A DNA stretch of 20,683 nt from Mangrovibacterium sp047972415 (GTDB lineage Bacteria; Bacteroidota; Bacteroidia; Bacteroidales; Prolixibacteraceae), in assembly GCA_047972415.1 (NCBI GenBank), contig JBKEAN010000153.1, positions 1 to 20,683 on the forward strand. The letters run 5' to 3'. Shown here one piece after another: positions 7,720 to 15,118 of the stretch. Positions within the stretch are counted from its first letter, which is position 1; every line of letters starts with the position of its first letter. Below the pieces are notes generated by a model, which saw only the letters and a program-made list of their open reading frames with translations, was not told the origin of the DNA and searched no databases. The position numbers and the translations under genes were made by a program.

Positions 7720-8582
7720 CAGTTTAGGTCCTTCAATACCAGGTACACATTATCCGATTTCTTTTTAAAGGTGAGGCCGGCGGCAGGGCAAACAAAACTA
7801 AGTACTTCTTCAATTTTTTGTGAGCGGGTAAAATTGCCCGTGTACAAATCGTAGGAGTTAACTTTCATTTCGATGGTAACAGCATATTGGCGCTCAATTT
7901 CGCGGAACACGTCCGGAAGCGGAGTGGCAGTAAACAGGAAGATGTTGTTCCGCCAGGATATTTCGGAGTTCAAATCGACGTTCCGGACAACTTCAATTTG
8001 GCCATCCGGAAGTACTTCGGCGCGGCTGTTGGGTAACAGTACTGCCTGGTTGCCGGGCGAGCTGCTCACCCTTACTTTTCCGCTAGCGCAAGTAACCCGG
8101 TACAGTTGGTCGCGGCTGAAAATATTGAAACTGGTACCCAGTACCTGCGTGGTCCCACGTGCCGATTCAACCTTGAAATTTTTCCCTTTTTCGACCTTGA
8201 AGAAAGCTTCGCCTTCGAATGTGAGTTTTCGCTCAACAAACCACCATAAGGGGTGGTAGCTAAGGGTGGACTGGGCATTCAGCTCCACCTGGGAGCCGTC
8301 GGGTAACAAGGCAAGCTGGTGTACCCCGGCCGGTGTGGCTACTGTTGTGGTAAAGAAACGCAGGAAGGCTGTAATACCCACCAACAAAGCAAGGCTGGCC
8401 GCAGCAATCCAAACCGGGTTCAGGCGAATGACCCGGGTGTGCGGGCGTTCGGCTATTTTTTGCAGCAACTCTTCGCGGATGTCGGCCTGGCTCCGTTCCC
8501 AGCGGAAACTCCCGCCCGACAAGAACCCTTTGCTATGCCTATCCACTAGTTCGTGGTGTTGGTTGTTATCGGTTGTGTTCAC
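7719..8582 (-). CDS. FecR-family anti-sigma factor
   Basis: An inner-membrane anti-sigma regulator of 287 residues. A cytoplasmic N-terminal part (about residues 1-55) is followed by a single transmembrane helix at about 57-77. The periplasmic FecR domain starts at LALLPDGSQVELNAQSTLSY and includes the hallmark GEAFFKVEKGKNFKVES and VLGTSFNIF. A C-terminal DUF4974-like module (about 215-285; LPDVFREIERQYAVTIEM) is thought to meet the STN domain of the partner receptor. The start is GTG at 8580-8582, overlapping the TGA stop of the sigma gene (GTGA), which implies coupled translation. The stop overlaps the receptor ATG by one base. In this family ligand binding at the receptor relays through FecR to release the ECF sigma factor. 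Confidence 0.94.
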   Translation of the reverse strand: MNTTDNNQHHELVDRHSKGFLSGGSFRWERSQADIREELLQKIAERPHTRVIRLNPVWIAAASLALLVGITAFLRFFTTTVATPAGVHQLALLPDGSQVELNAQSTLSYHPLWWFVERKLTFEGEAFFKVEKGKNFKVESARGTTQVLGTSFNIFSRDQLYRVTCASGKVRVSSSPGNQAVLLPNSRAEVLPDGQIEVVRNVDLNSEISWRNNIFLFTATPLPDVFREIERQYAVTIEMKVNSYDLYTGNFTRSQKIEEVLSFVCPAAGLTFKKKSDNVYLVLKDLN

Positions 8583-9130
8583 GTTGTTTTAATTCTGGTC
8601 GTGCAAAATAGAAGTTTAACAAACCAAAGTGCCAGGTGGGTCACTTTGTCTTTTAAGTGCATTTTTAGAAGATCGAGTGCCAGGCTCATCCGCTTTTCAA
8701 CGGCTTTCACGCTCAGTCCCAGTTGTTCGGCAATTTCCTTGTATTTCAGCTCGTCAATCCGGCTCATCAGAAAAACTTCTCGTTGTTTTTCCGGCATGAT
8801 TTTCAGTGCATTTTCGTACGCCATTTGCAAATCGTTAAAGTTGATTTGGTCTTCCGGGGTCATGCTTCTCTGTTCCAGTTGGTAAGTTTCAAAAAAGTTG
8901 AACGCTTTTTTCTCGCGGTGATAGCGGTTGATGTACATGTCGCGCGAAATTTTGAAGAGCAGGTGTTTGGCCGTTTTGGGCTCAATCACCATTTGCTTTT
9001 CCCAAATCCGCATAAACGTGTCCTGTGCAATATCGGTGGCCACTTCCTGGTCGCACGACCGGTAAAGCAGGTACCGGCGTACATCGTCGAAATACAAATC
9101 GAAAAGCTGTTTAAATTCGTCCTGGGTCAA
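8579..9130 (-). CDS. FecI-like ECF RNA polymerase sigma factor
   Basis: Region 2 is visible (FKQLFDLYFDDVRRYLLYRSCDQEVATDIAQDTFMRIWEK), and region 4 ends with the helix-turn-helix YKEIAEQLGLSVKAVEKRMSLALDLL. From the TTG at 9130 the protein is 183 residues, normal for the family. The open frame extends back to an ATG at 9232, but the extra 34 residues do not look like a sigma N-terminus and a TAnnTTTG box lies inside them at 9157-9164. An ATG at 9147 starts M-Q-N-T-T and then stops; it is one base out of the main frame, so a single-base deletion or sequencing error is also possible. The gene leads the operon with FecR and the receptor. The C-terminus has an unusual hydrophobic tail (HLALWFVKLLF). 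The start is uncertain; the function is firm. Confidence 0.88.
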   Translation of the reverse strand: MTQDEFKQLFDLYFDDVRRYLLYRSCDQEVATDIAQDTFMRIWEKQMVIEPKTAKHLLFKISRDMYINRYHREKKAFNFFETYQLEQRSMTPEDQINFNDLQMAYENALKIMPEKQREVFLMSRIDELKYKEIAEQLGLSVKAVEKRMSLALDLLKMHLKDKVTHLALWFVKLLFCTTRIKTT

Positions 9131-9156
9131 GGTGTTGTATTTTGCATGTTTGTTGC

Positions 9157-9164
9157 CAAATATA
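9157..9164 (-). promoter_or_regulatory. Bacteroidota -7 box (TATATTTG) for the sigma/FecR/receptor operon
   Basis: The minus strand reads TATATTTG, an exact TAnnTTTG match, placed 27 nt before the TTG start at 9130. It supports a start downstream of 9157 for the sigma gene. No clear -33 TTG was found. Confidence 0.5.
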
Positions 9165-9344
9165 ACAGAATTTCTCAGAAAGAATTTTGCTTTGCCCCGC
9201 AGATTATTTTGCTTGCTTACACAACATTTCAATGAAACTGGTTTTGGAAAACCGAATCGGTTTTATAATATATCCCGTTTAAAAGGGGTTGACCCTACTG
9301 ATAGATTTGTTTTTTTTTGTTCCCTGCATCTTTTTAAATGACAG

Positions 9345-9395
9345 AAACCTGAGCGGTGGTTTCCGCAGTATTACTGGGGACTATCGCTCAGGTTT
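9345..9395. terminator. Hairpin downstream of the beta-helix operon
   Basis: AAACCTGAGCG (9345-9355) pairs perfectly with CGCTCAGGTTT (9385-9395), an 11-bp stem. The 29-nt loop contains a smaller palindrome, CAGTATTACTG (9366-9376). It lies 30 nt after the stop of the leftward beta-helix gene and before the leftward sigma operon, as expected for a terminator. A T-run follows on the plus strand (GGTTTTCAATTTT) and only a weak one on the minus strand, so it could act in both directions or be a structured RNA. Confidence 0.6.
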
Positions 9396-9425
9396 TCAAT
9401 TTTCAATTTAAATTGGTTCAGGTTA

Positions 9426-11165
9426 TTAGCGCCCGCTGGCGGTTCCAACAGTAGTTACCGAGCTTGATACGCTAAAATTGGTGTATTGGGTTCCTCCCGA
9501 ATACGTGCCTCCACTCAGCAATCCGCCGGTCGAAGTGCCGCCAGAGTAGCTGCCACCGGTATAAACGTAGTAGGTAGAACCTTTGGCCAAACCCGATGAT
9601 GAGAAGGTGATGGCCGAGTACGTTTTTGATGGTTTTAAGGTAACGATTTCGTTGCCGCTGGCATCTTGGATGCGGAAAATGCTATTGGCTGATTGGCTAG
9701 AGCTGAAACGAATTTGTACCGTGTTTTGGGTTGAAGTGGTACTGGGCGTTTGGTTCATGCTCGAGTTAATACTGGCCAGGGCGATGGTACCTCCGTTGAA
9801 AAGGCAAGTGCCGTTGTAGTCCATAGCCACTTCGGGCGACGAGGTTGGGCCGTGCTCGATAATGGTGCCACCGGTTACGGTGATGCTGCCGTTGCTGTCG
9901 AGCCCGTCGCCGGTGCAATACATAGCCAGGTAGCCACCCGAAATTTTTAGTAAACTGCCGTCGTTGCTTTCTCCACCTGAGCCTTTCGATGCATTGATGG
10001 CGTCGTCTGATGAGGTAATCGTAATATCGCCGTCGGTAATGTTAATGGTTGCCGATTCAATCCCTTCGTAACATTTGCTAATGGTAATAGTACCCCCGTT
10101 AACATTGGCTGTGCTTTCGGCATGGATGGCATCGTCGGCTGTTGAAATGGCGAACGTACCGCTGTTTATGGTTGCTTCCCCGTCGGTATGGATGGCGTCG
10201 TCGGCAGCGCTGATGGTAAAGGTACCGCCGTCGATAACCGTTGTCACGCCCGATTTCAGCGCTTTGGCCGATTCAGTACTGCTTACTGTTTTGCTACTAC
10301 CTCCGCCCGATGTTAGTTTGAAGGTACCATCGGCAATCAGCAAATCGGTTTCGGCCTGTAACGCGTCGTTGGTGGATGTTACCGTAATGGTACCGCTCAC
10401 TACCGAAATGTATCCTTTAGTATCGTCTTCGTCATTGTCCGATTTCAAGCCATCGCCGCCGGCAGTTATACCAATTGTTCCGCTTTCTACAATCAGGTAG
10501 TCTTTGCCGCGTATCCCGTCGTCAACGGCATTGATGCTGATGGTCCCACTGGCAATAATCAGTCCGTCCTTGCTGGCAATCCCATCGTTGTAATTGGCAT
10601 CAATTACCAACGAACCGTTACCGGAAACCGATAAATCGGCTTTACTAAACAGGGCTGCATTGGGTTCGTCTTCGCCGCTGGCCAGTGTGTACGACGAGCC
10701 GTCGGTGAGGGTATTGGTTGTTCCGTCGGCCAGGATGACAATCACTTTTTCGGCACTGGCAACCGAAATGGGTGCGTAGTCGGAGCAGGTAATTGTTGCC
10801 CCGTTCAGCACCACCTTTACGGCATCAGCATCTTCGGTGTCAACAATTAGTTTACCGTTGGTTAGTGTTCCCGAAACCAAATAGGTACCGGCAGCGCTAA
10901 TGGTAGCTGTTGTTCCGCTGGCCGAAGCACCGCTTCCGCTCACGGTAATGGATGTGGTGTTCAGGATAATCCCGGTAGCCGAGGCTCCGTCCCAGGTATA
11001 GTCGCCCGATTCTTCATGGCTTGATTCGTTGCCGGTTTCTTCATCAACAACAGTTTCTTCATCGTCCTCTTCGGTTTCTTCGTCTTCACTGTATTTTTTG
11101 CACGAACCGGCCAGCAGTAAAGAGGCAAACAGGCCTGATAACAGGATAAGTTTTGTAAATTTCAT
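9426..11165 (-). CDS. Cthe_2159-type carbohydrate-binding beta-helix lipoprotein
   Basis: A 579-residue protein. A lipoprotein signal (MKFTKLILLSGLFASLLLAGSC, lipidated Cys22) is followed by a very acidic tether (about residues 26-57, rich in Glu/Asp), which in Bacteroidota favours surface display. The body is a right-handed beta-helix of degenerate coils of about 22 residues with the pattern G-T-(I/F)-x-I-x-x-x-x-D-D-A-I. This matches the Cthe_2159 family (PF14262), whose founding member binds acidic or cellulosic polysaccharide. A Ser/Thr/Gly-rich C-terminal domain ends the protein. It is the third gene of an operon with DUF4956 and DUF2490 proteins; the gap to the latter is 22 nt. No catalytic motif is seen. 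Binding of an extracellular polysaccharide is inferred from the family. Confidence 0.85.
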   Translation of the reverse strand: MKFTKLILLSGLFASLLLAGSCKKYSEDEETEEDDEETVVDEETGNESSHEESGDYTWDGASATGIILNTTSITVSGSGASASGTTATISAAGTYLVSGTLTNGKLIVDTEDADAVKVVLNGATITCSDYAPISVASAEKVIVILADGTTNTLTDGSSYTLASGEDEPNAALFSKADLSVSGNGSLVIDANYNDGIASKDGLIIASGTISINAVDDGIRGKDYLIVESGTIGITAGGDGLKSDNDEDDTKGYISVVSGTITVTSTNDALQAETDLLIADGTFKLTSGGGSSKTVSSTESAKALKSGVTTVIDGGTFTISAADDAIHTDGEATINSGTFAISTADDAIHAESTANVNGGTITISKCYEGIESATINITDGDITITSSDDAINASKGSGGESNDGSLLKISGGYLAMYCTGDGLDSNGSITVTGGTIIEHGPTSSPEVAMDYNGTCLFNGGTIALASINSSMNQTPSTTSTQNTVQIRFSSSQSANSIFRIQDASGNEIVTLKPSKTYSAITFSSSGLAKGSTYYVYTGGSYSGGTSTGGLLSGGTYSGGTQYTNFSVSSSVTTVGTASGR

Positions 11166-11187
11166 GGTAATTAATTTTTAAAGTTTA

Positions 11188-11886
11188 TTATTTCTTTTTA
11201 CTGTTTTTAAGTTGAAGCGTGTACGCGAACCCTAGCATGGTCCGGTTTACCGGGTTGTTTACGTTCATTTCGTGGTCGTATTGGCCGTAAATATCCAGTT
11301 TGTTGTGTTTGTTTAGTTTGATACTGGTACCCAGTTTATAACGGATTTGGTCGAAACGGTTTCCGTCGGGGTTGTTCAGCTGGTAAAAGCTTTCGACTGA
11401 AGCAAATGGAGTTAACTTTGAATTCGGAATGTTGTATTCCACATCGAACTTGTTCCGCCAGCGGGTTTTCGGGTTCATTTTGTAGTCGCGTTCGCTTTCG
11501 TCTTTGAATGTCATTTGTAGCCGCTCGCGCAAACTAAGTTTAAAATCGCCCATTTTAATGTTGCCCGTGGTAAACCAGTTTAGGCGGTGGCGTGGCTGAA
11601 TGTCGTCGTAATCGGTGTCGTTGAACAGGACGAATTCGTAGCTGGTGCCAAACTTCAGGCGTTTCCAGGGCGAGTAATCAATGCCGAATGCGGTGTACGA
11701 GCCGTAAAAGGCGCTGCTATTATCCATTGTGCGGATTTCCTGCGAAGCAGAGAAGGTCCAGTCTTTCAGTTCTTTTTGTAATTCGAAGCCAAGTCTGGCG
11801 CCGAAGTCGCTATCTTGTGCCGATGTTTTTAGGCTGTAAAGTGCTGCTACAATCAATACAAGTAGTGTAATGCGGTAAGTTTTCAT
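11188..11886 (-). CDS. DUF2490-type outer-membrane beta-barrel protein
   Basis: A 232-residue protein from the ATG at 11886, which gives a clean signal peptide (MKTYRITLLVLIVAALYSLKTSAQ). The open frame extends to 11928, but those 14 residues overlap the preceding gene and precede the signal peptide, so they are rejected. The mature part is a series of alternating amphipathic strands with turn motifs (RHRLNWFTTGNIKM, KTRWRNKFDVEYNIP, FDQIRYKLGTSIKLNKHNKLDIYGQYDHEMN), as in small outer-membrane barrels of the DUF2490 family. No enzymatic residues are recognised. The gap to the DUF4956 gene stop is 19 nt and to the beta-helix gene 22 nt, so the three are probably cotranscribed. A transport or anchoring role for a surface polymer is inference only. 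Confidence 0.75.
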   Translation of the reverse strand: MKTYRITLLVLIVAALYSLKTSAQDSDFGARLGFELQKELKDWTFSASQEIRTMDNSSAFYGSYTAFGIDYSPWKRLKFGTSYEFVLFNDTDYDDIQPRHRLNWFTTGNIKMGDFKLSLRERLQMTFKDESERDYKMNPKTRWRNKFDVEYNIPNSKLTPFASVESFYQLNNPDGNRFDQIRYKLGTSIKLNKHNKLDIYGQYDHEMNVNNPVNRTMLGFAYTLQLKNSKKK

Positions 11887-11905
11887 ATTTGCGTTATTAA
11901 GTGAA

Positions 11906-12634
11906 TTAGTCATCATTATCATTTCCATTTTGTTGCGAGTCGGCCGAGTTTATTTCTCCATTCGAGGGGTAAAATACTTTCAGGCGGGCGCTTTTCTTTT
12001 TAAAGTCGATTTGGCCAATTTCGAAGCGGTTAATATTCAGGCCTGTACGGTCTTTTAAGTCGGCCAGCAATTCGGCCGACAGGGCAGGTTTCAGTAATTC
12101 AATCCGCTCGTAAATAATCGCTTTGCTTGATGTGTGTTTCAGCAGGTGCCGGGTTTCCATGAGCCAGGTAAAGAGTACAAAAATGCCATTGGTAATCAGT
12201 ATCTCGGCCATGCTGTTGGTACCGTGGCTCAGTGCGTTGATTACAGAAATGCCGATGATAACAAACAGGTAGGTCATTTCTCGAACGGGAAGCGAGTCGG
12301 TGCGGTAACGCAGGATGCCGAAAATGGCGAACAAACCAAGGGCAAAACCAACTTTTATTTTAACACTTTCGAGCAGGTAAACCATCAGGAATATGGTTGT
12401 ACTTACCATCAGGAAGGTGAATAAGTAATCGCGGCGGTGGGTTTTCCGGTAATAGAAATAGCCCATAATAAGACCGGTAACTACAAAATTCAACCCGAAA
12501 AACAATAATAAACCCAAATATGGTTTCTGATCCAGAAACCCGAGCTCTTGCGGTGTAACCGGGATTGTGCCGGCAGAGCTTTCCAATTCCGACATTTCGT
12601 CGATAAATGGGATAATAACAGATAAGTCGCTCAT
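11906..12634 (-). CDS. DUF4956 family integral membrane protein
   Basis: A 242-residue protein with several hydrophobic helices between about residues 38 and 155. It carries the family's typical block GFALGLFAIFGILRYRTDSLPVREMTYLFVIIGISVINAL at about 97-136. A soluble cytoplasmic C-terminal domain (about 165-230) ends in an Asn/Asp-rich tail. DUF4956 proteins have no established function. In other genomes they commonly sit beside VTC-domain (polyphosphate polymerase-like) and CotH kinase genes and Cthe_2159-type proteins. Here the gene leads an operon with DUF2490 and Cthe_2159-type genes, and no VTC or CotH gene is in the window. The minus strand upstream carries TGGATTTG, one base off the -7 consensus, so promoter evidence is weak. 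The family call is fairly sure; the role is unknown. Confidence 0.82.
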   Translation of the reverse strand: MSDLSVIIPFIDEMSELESSAGTIPVTPQELGFLDQKPYLGLLLFFGLNFVVTGLIMGYFYYRKTHRRDYLFTFLMVSTTIFLMVYLLESVKIKVGFALGLFAIFGILRYRTDSLPVREMTYLFVIIGISVINALSHGTNSMAEILITNGIFVLFTWLMETRHLLKHTSSKAIIYERIELLKPALSAELLADLKDRTGLNINRFEIGQIDFKKKSARLKVFYPSNGEINSADSQQNGNDNDD

Positions 12635-12828
12635 GGGATAAACCTTTTAATGAATCTATTTTGTTACAAATCCATTAAGTTTTGATTCCACCCTACCTGA
12701 CGGACGAAAAAAAATGAAATTTCGTTTTTAGTCTCTGGCTTTTGTGGAAAATAGCGTGTCGGAAATACATTTTGTATGGTTTAAATGGTTATTTTTCGAA
12801 CGCTAGCTTTAACCCATCATCAACCTAT

Positions 12829-14025
12829 ATGAAAACATTGTCTGTTATAACCATCGTGGCCAGCTTGCTGGTCAGCGTTCCGCTGTTTGCCCAGCAAGCC
12901 TTGTTCGGGGGCGCTCAAACCGTATCTCCGCAGATTAATGCAGACCACAGCGTTACCTTTCGCATTGAAGCGGCCCATGCAGATACGGTGCAAATTACTG
13001 GAGATTTTACGCCAAAAGTAAAAATGAAAACGTCTTACGGCGAATTTGAAACCTCCGGAAAGGCAACGATGGTGAAAGGTTCCGACGGTATCTGGACCTA
13101 TACTTCAGCGCCGCTCGGTTCGGATTTGTATACCTACAATGTTGTTGTTGATGGCTTTAAATCGACCGATCCGAATAATGTGTACATGATTCGCGATGTG
13201 GCATCGGTTTTCAGCATATTCATTATTCCCGGTGGCCAGGGCGATTTGTATTCGGTTCGCGATGTTTCGCATGGTACAGTTGCCCGCCGCTGGTACAATT
13301 CGCCCGGGAACAGTATGTTCCGTCGCCTAACTATTTACACACCTCCGGGTTACGAAGCCAGCAGCGAAAGCTATCCGGTGCTGTACTTGCTACATGGTAT
13401 GGGTGGCGACGAAGAAGCTTGGATAAATTACGGGCGTACCTCACAAATCCTGGACAACCTGATTGCGCAGGGAAAAGCTAAGCCAATGATTGTGGTAATG
13501 ACCAACGGCAACGTAGCACAATCGGCTGCTCCGGGCGAATCGAGCCTTGGCTTTCAAAAGCCTGGCATGATGCTTCCACATACTATGGATGGCCAGTTTG
13601 AAGCTACGTTCCCCGAAGTCATCAAGTTTGTTGAGAGCAATTACCGCGCGAAGCCTGATAAATCTGGCCGTGCGATTGCCGGCTTGTCAATGGGGGGCTA
13701 TCATTCGCTGCATATTTCGCGTTATTACCCGAATATGTTCGACTATGTTGGCTTATTCTCGGCGGCTATTTTGCCCAATCCGAATGTGCAATCAAAAGTA
13801 TACGAAAATATTGACCAGACTTTGAAAAACCAGATGGATAATGACTATAAACTATATTGGATTGCCATGGGTAAAACCGATTTTCTGTACCAATCGGGCG
13901 TAGATTACCGTGCTAAACTCGATAATATGGGAATGAAATACGTTTATGTAGAGTCGGAAGGCGGTCACACCTGGACCAACTGGCGTACTTATTTGTCCGA
14001 ATTTGTTCCCTTGTTATTTCGTTAG
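12829..14025 (+). CDS. Secreted CE1-like esterase with N-terminal immunoglobulin-like module
   Basis: A 398-residue protein from the ATG at 12829, where a signal peptide starts (MKTLSVITIVASLLVSVPLFAQQ). The frame is open from 12742, but that part lacks coding character. Residues of about 35-145 form an E-set/CBM48-like module (VTFRIEAAHADTVQITGDF...DLYTYNVVVDG). An alpha/beta-hydrolase of the esterase D / feruloyl esterase type (PF00756) follows. The catalytic triad reads as Ser287 in GLSMGG, Asp351 in GKTDFLY and His380 in GGHTWTNWR. The oxyanion-loop motif HGMGGDE starts at His189. Such enzymes remove feruloyl or acetyl groups from xylan; enterochelin-esterase-like proteins share the fold. 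It is a single gene between a divergent operon and the Anbu gene. A plant-polysaccharide ester is the likeliest substrate. Confidence 0.88.
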   Translation: MKTLSVITIVASLLVSVPLFAQQALFGGAQTVSPQINADHSVTFRIEAAHADTVQITGDFTPKVKMKTSYGEFETSGKATMVKGSDGIWTYTSAPLGSDLYTYNVVVDGFKSTDPNNVYMIRDVASVFSIFIIPGGQGDLYSVRDVSHGTVARRWYNSPGNSMFRRLTIYTPPGYEASSESYPVLYLLHGMGGDEEAWINYGRTSQILDNLIAQGKAKPMIVVMTNGNVAQSAAPGESSLGFQKPGMMLPHTMDGQFEATFPEVIKFVESNYRAKPDKSGRAIAGLSMGGYHSLHISRYYPNMFDYVGLFSAAILPNPNVQSKVYENIDQTLKNQMDNDYKLYWIAMGKTDFLYQSGVDYRAKLDNMGMKYVYVESEGGHTWTNWRTYLSEFVPLLFR

Positions 14026-14156
14026 CCGCCTAAATGAGAAGGTATATTTCGAATTTTACGAGTGAAAAAAACGAGGTTTATTGGATTGGAACAGGTGCAT
14101 TTTTGCTATTATTGCCAAAACTGAATTCAGCATTGTAACACCCCAAACATCCTTTC

Positions 14157-14879
14157 ATGACCTATTGTATCGGAATTAAACTGAAAGCCGGGTTGGTTGC
14201 CCTGTGCGATACGCGCATCACTTCGGGCAACGAAACAACAACAGCGCATAAATACACTATTTACGAGCAAGGCAATCAGCATATTTTTTTAATGACCAGT
14301 GGCCTTCGTTCTGTCCGCGATAAAACGCTGACGTACTTTTCGGAGATATTGAGCGATAAACTCGACGAGTTTTCAAAACTATACGAAGTAGTGAATGCTT
14401 TGGGAGCACAAATCAAACGGGTGTCAAACGAAGATAAGCGGAGCCTGGCCGAGAGTGGCATTGACTTCAGCATAAATACCATTGTTGGCGGTAAGTTGGT
14501 TGGCGACAAGGAGCACCAGCTTTACATGCTATACCCGCAGGGCAATTGGATTGAAATAGGTGAGGGGACACCATTCTGCATTATTGGCAATTCGGGCTAC
14601 GGAACACCTATTTTACGCCGTACAATTACGCCCGATACCAGTATTCGCTTTGCGTTGAAAACAGCTTTTCTTTCGTTCGACTCGACCCGCGTGTCGGCCA
14701 ACGATGTGGGCTATCCCATTGATGTGATGATTTACGAAAAAGGGGGCGATGCCATTAAAGTGAAGCGTTTTATGGAAGGGGAACTGCACAATATTTCGCA
14801 GTTATGGGGCGAGAAACTAACCCAGTCGGTTATGGAAGTTCCCGACGATTGGGTTGATAGTATCTTAAATGGCGAATAA
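14157..14879 (+). CDS. Anbu-type proteasome homologue (Ntn-hydrolase peptidase)
   Basis: A 240-residue member of the proteasome-type N-terminal nucleophile family. The start MTYCIGIKLKAGLVALCDTR is characteristic of Anbu. Removal of Met1 would expose Thr2 as nucleophile, with Asp18 and Lys32 at the positions expected for the Thr-Asp-Lys active site. The family's glycine-rich stretch (IIGNSGYGTPILRR) is present. Anbu assembles into open-ring or helical oligomers in the cytoplasm; its substrates are poorly known. In many genomes Anbu lies with alpha-E domain, circularly permuted ATP-grasp and transglutaminase-like genes. None is adjacent here: an esterase is upstream and a DoxX gene downstream. 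A TATATTTC sequence upstream at about 14043-14050 is one base off the -7 consensus. The call is firm. Confidence 0.9.
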   Translation: MTYCIGIKLKAGLVALCDTRITSGNETTTAHKYTIYEQGNQHIFLMTSGLRSVRDKTLTYFSEILSDKLDEFSKLYEVVNALGAQIKRVSNEDKRSLAESGIDFSINTIVGGKLVGDKEHQLYMLYPQGNWIEIGEGTPFCIIGNSGYGTPILRRTITPDTSIRFALKTAFLSFDSTRVSANDVGYPIDVMIYEKGGDAIKVKRFMEGELHNISQLWGEKLTQSVMEVPDDWVDSILNGE

Positions 14880-15118
14880 ATTACAGTTTGGTTGTATCCT
14901 GTGTAACATGTTTTCGTTAGGCACGCAAAATATTATTTTAACGGGCTCGTTTGCAGCCTATACTAGGAAGTGAGTTAGAGGGAATGGCTTGGGTAAAAAT
15001 GATAGTAGATATACCGGTGGTGTTGACCTAAATGGGTAAAACAAGTTTAACGGCTGAGTAAATTCCAACGACTCCTTTTAACAGGTTGAATAAAGATAAA
15101 CTAATAAATAAAAAACCC
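14880..15118. other. Intergenic region before the DoxX operon
   Basis: A 239-nt stretch with no ORF worth reporting, no clear hairpin and no exact TAnnTTTG box on the plus strand (TACAGTTTG at 14882 has a three-base spacer). A promoter for the following operon must lie here, but I could not place it. Confidence 0.5.

Noticed and set aside
6802..7854. 350-residue ORF on the plus strand opposite the TonB receptor
   Set aside because: It mirrors the codon structure of the receptor gene and resembles no protein family; the receptor is clearly the real gene.
11887..11928. Upstream start for the DUF2490 gene
   Set aside because: It would add 14 residues before a clean signal peptide and overlap the DUF4956 gene.
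12742..12828. Upstream start for the esterase
   Set aside because: The extra residues precede a clear signal peptide at 12829 and look non-coding.
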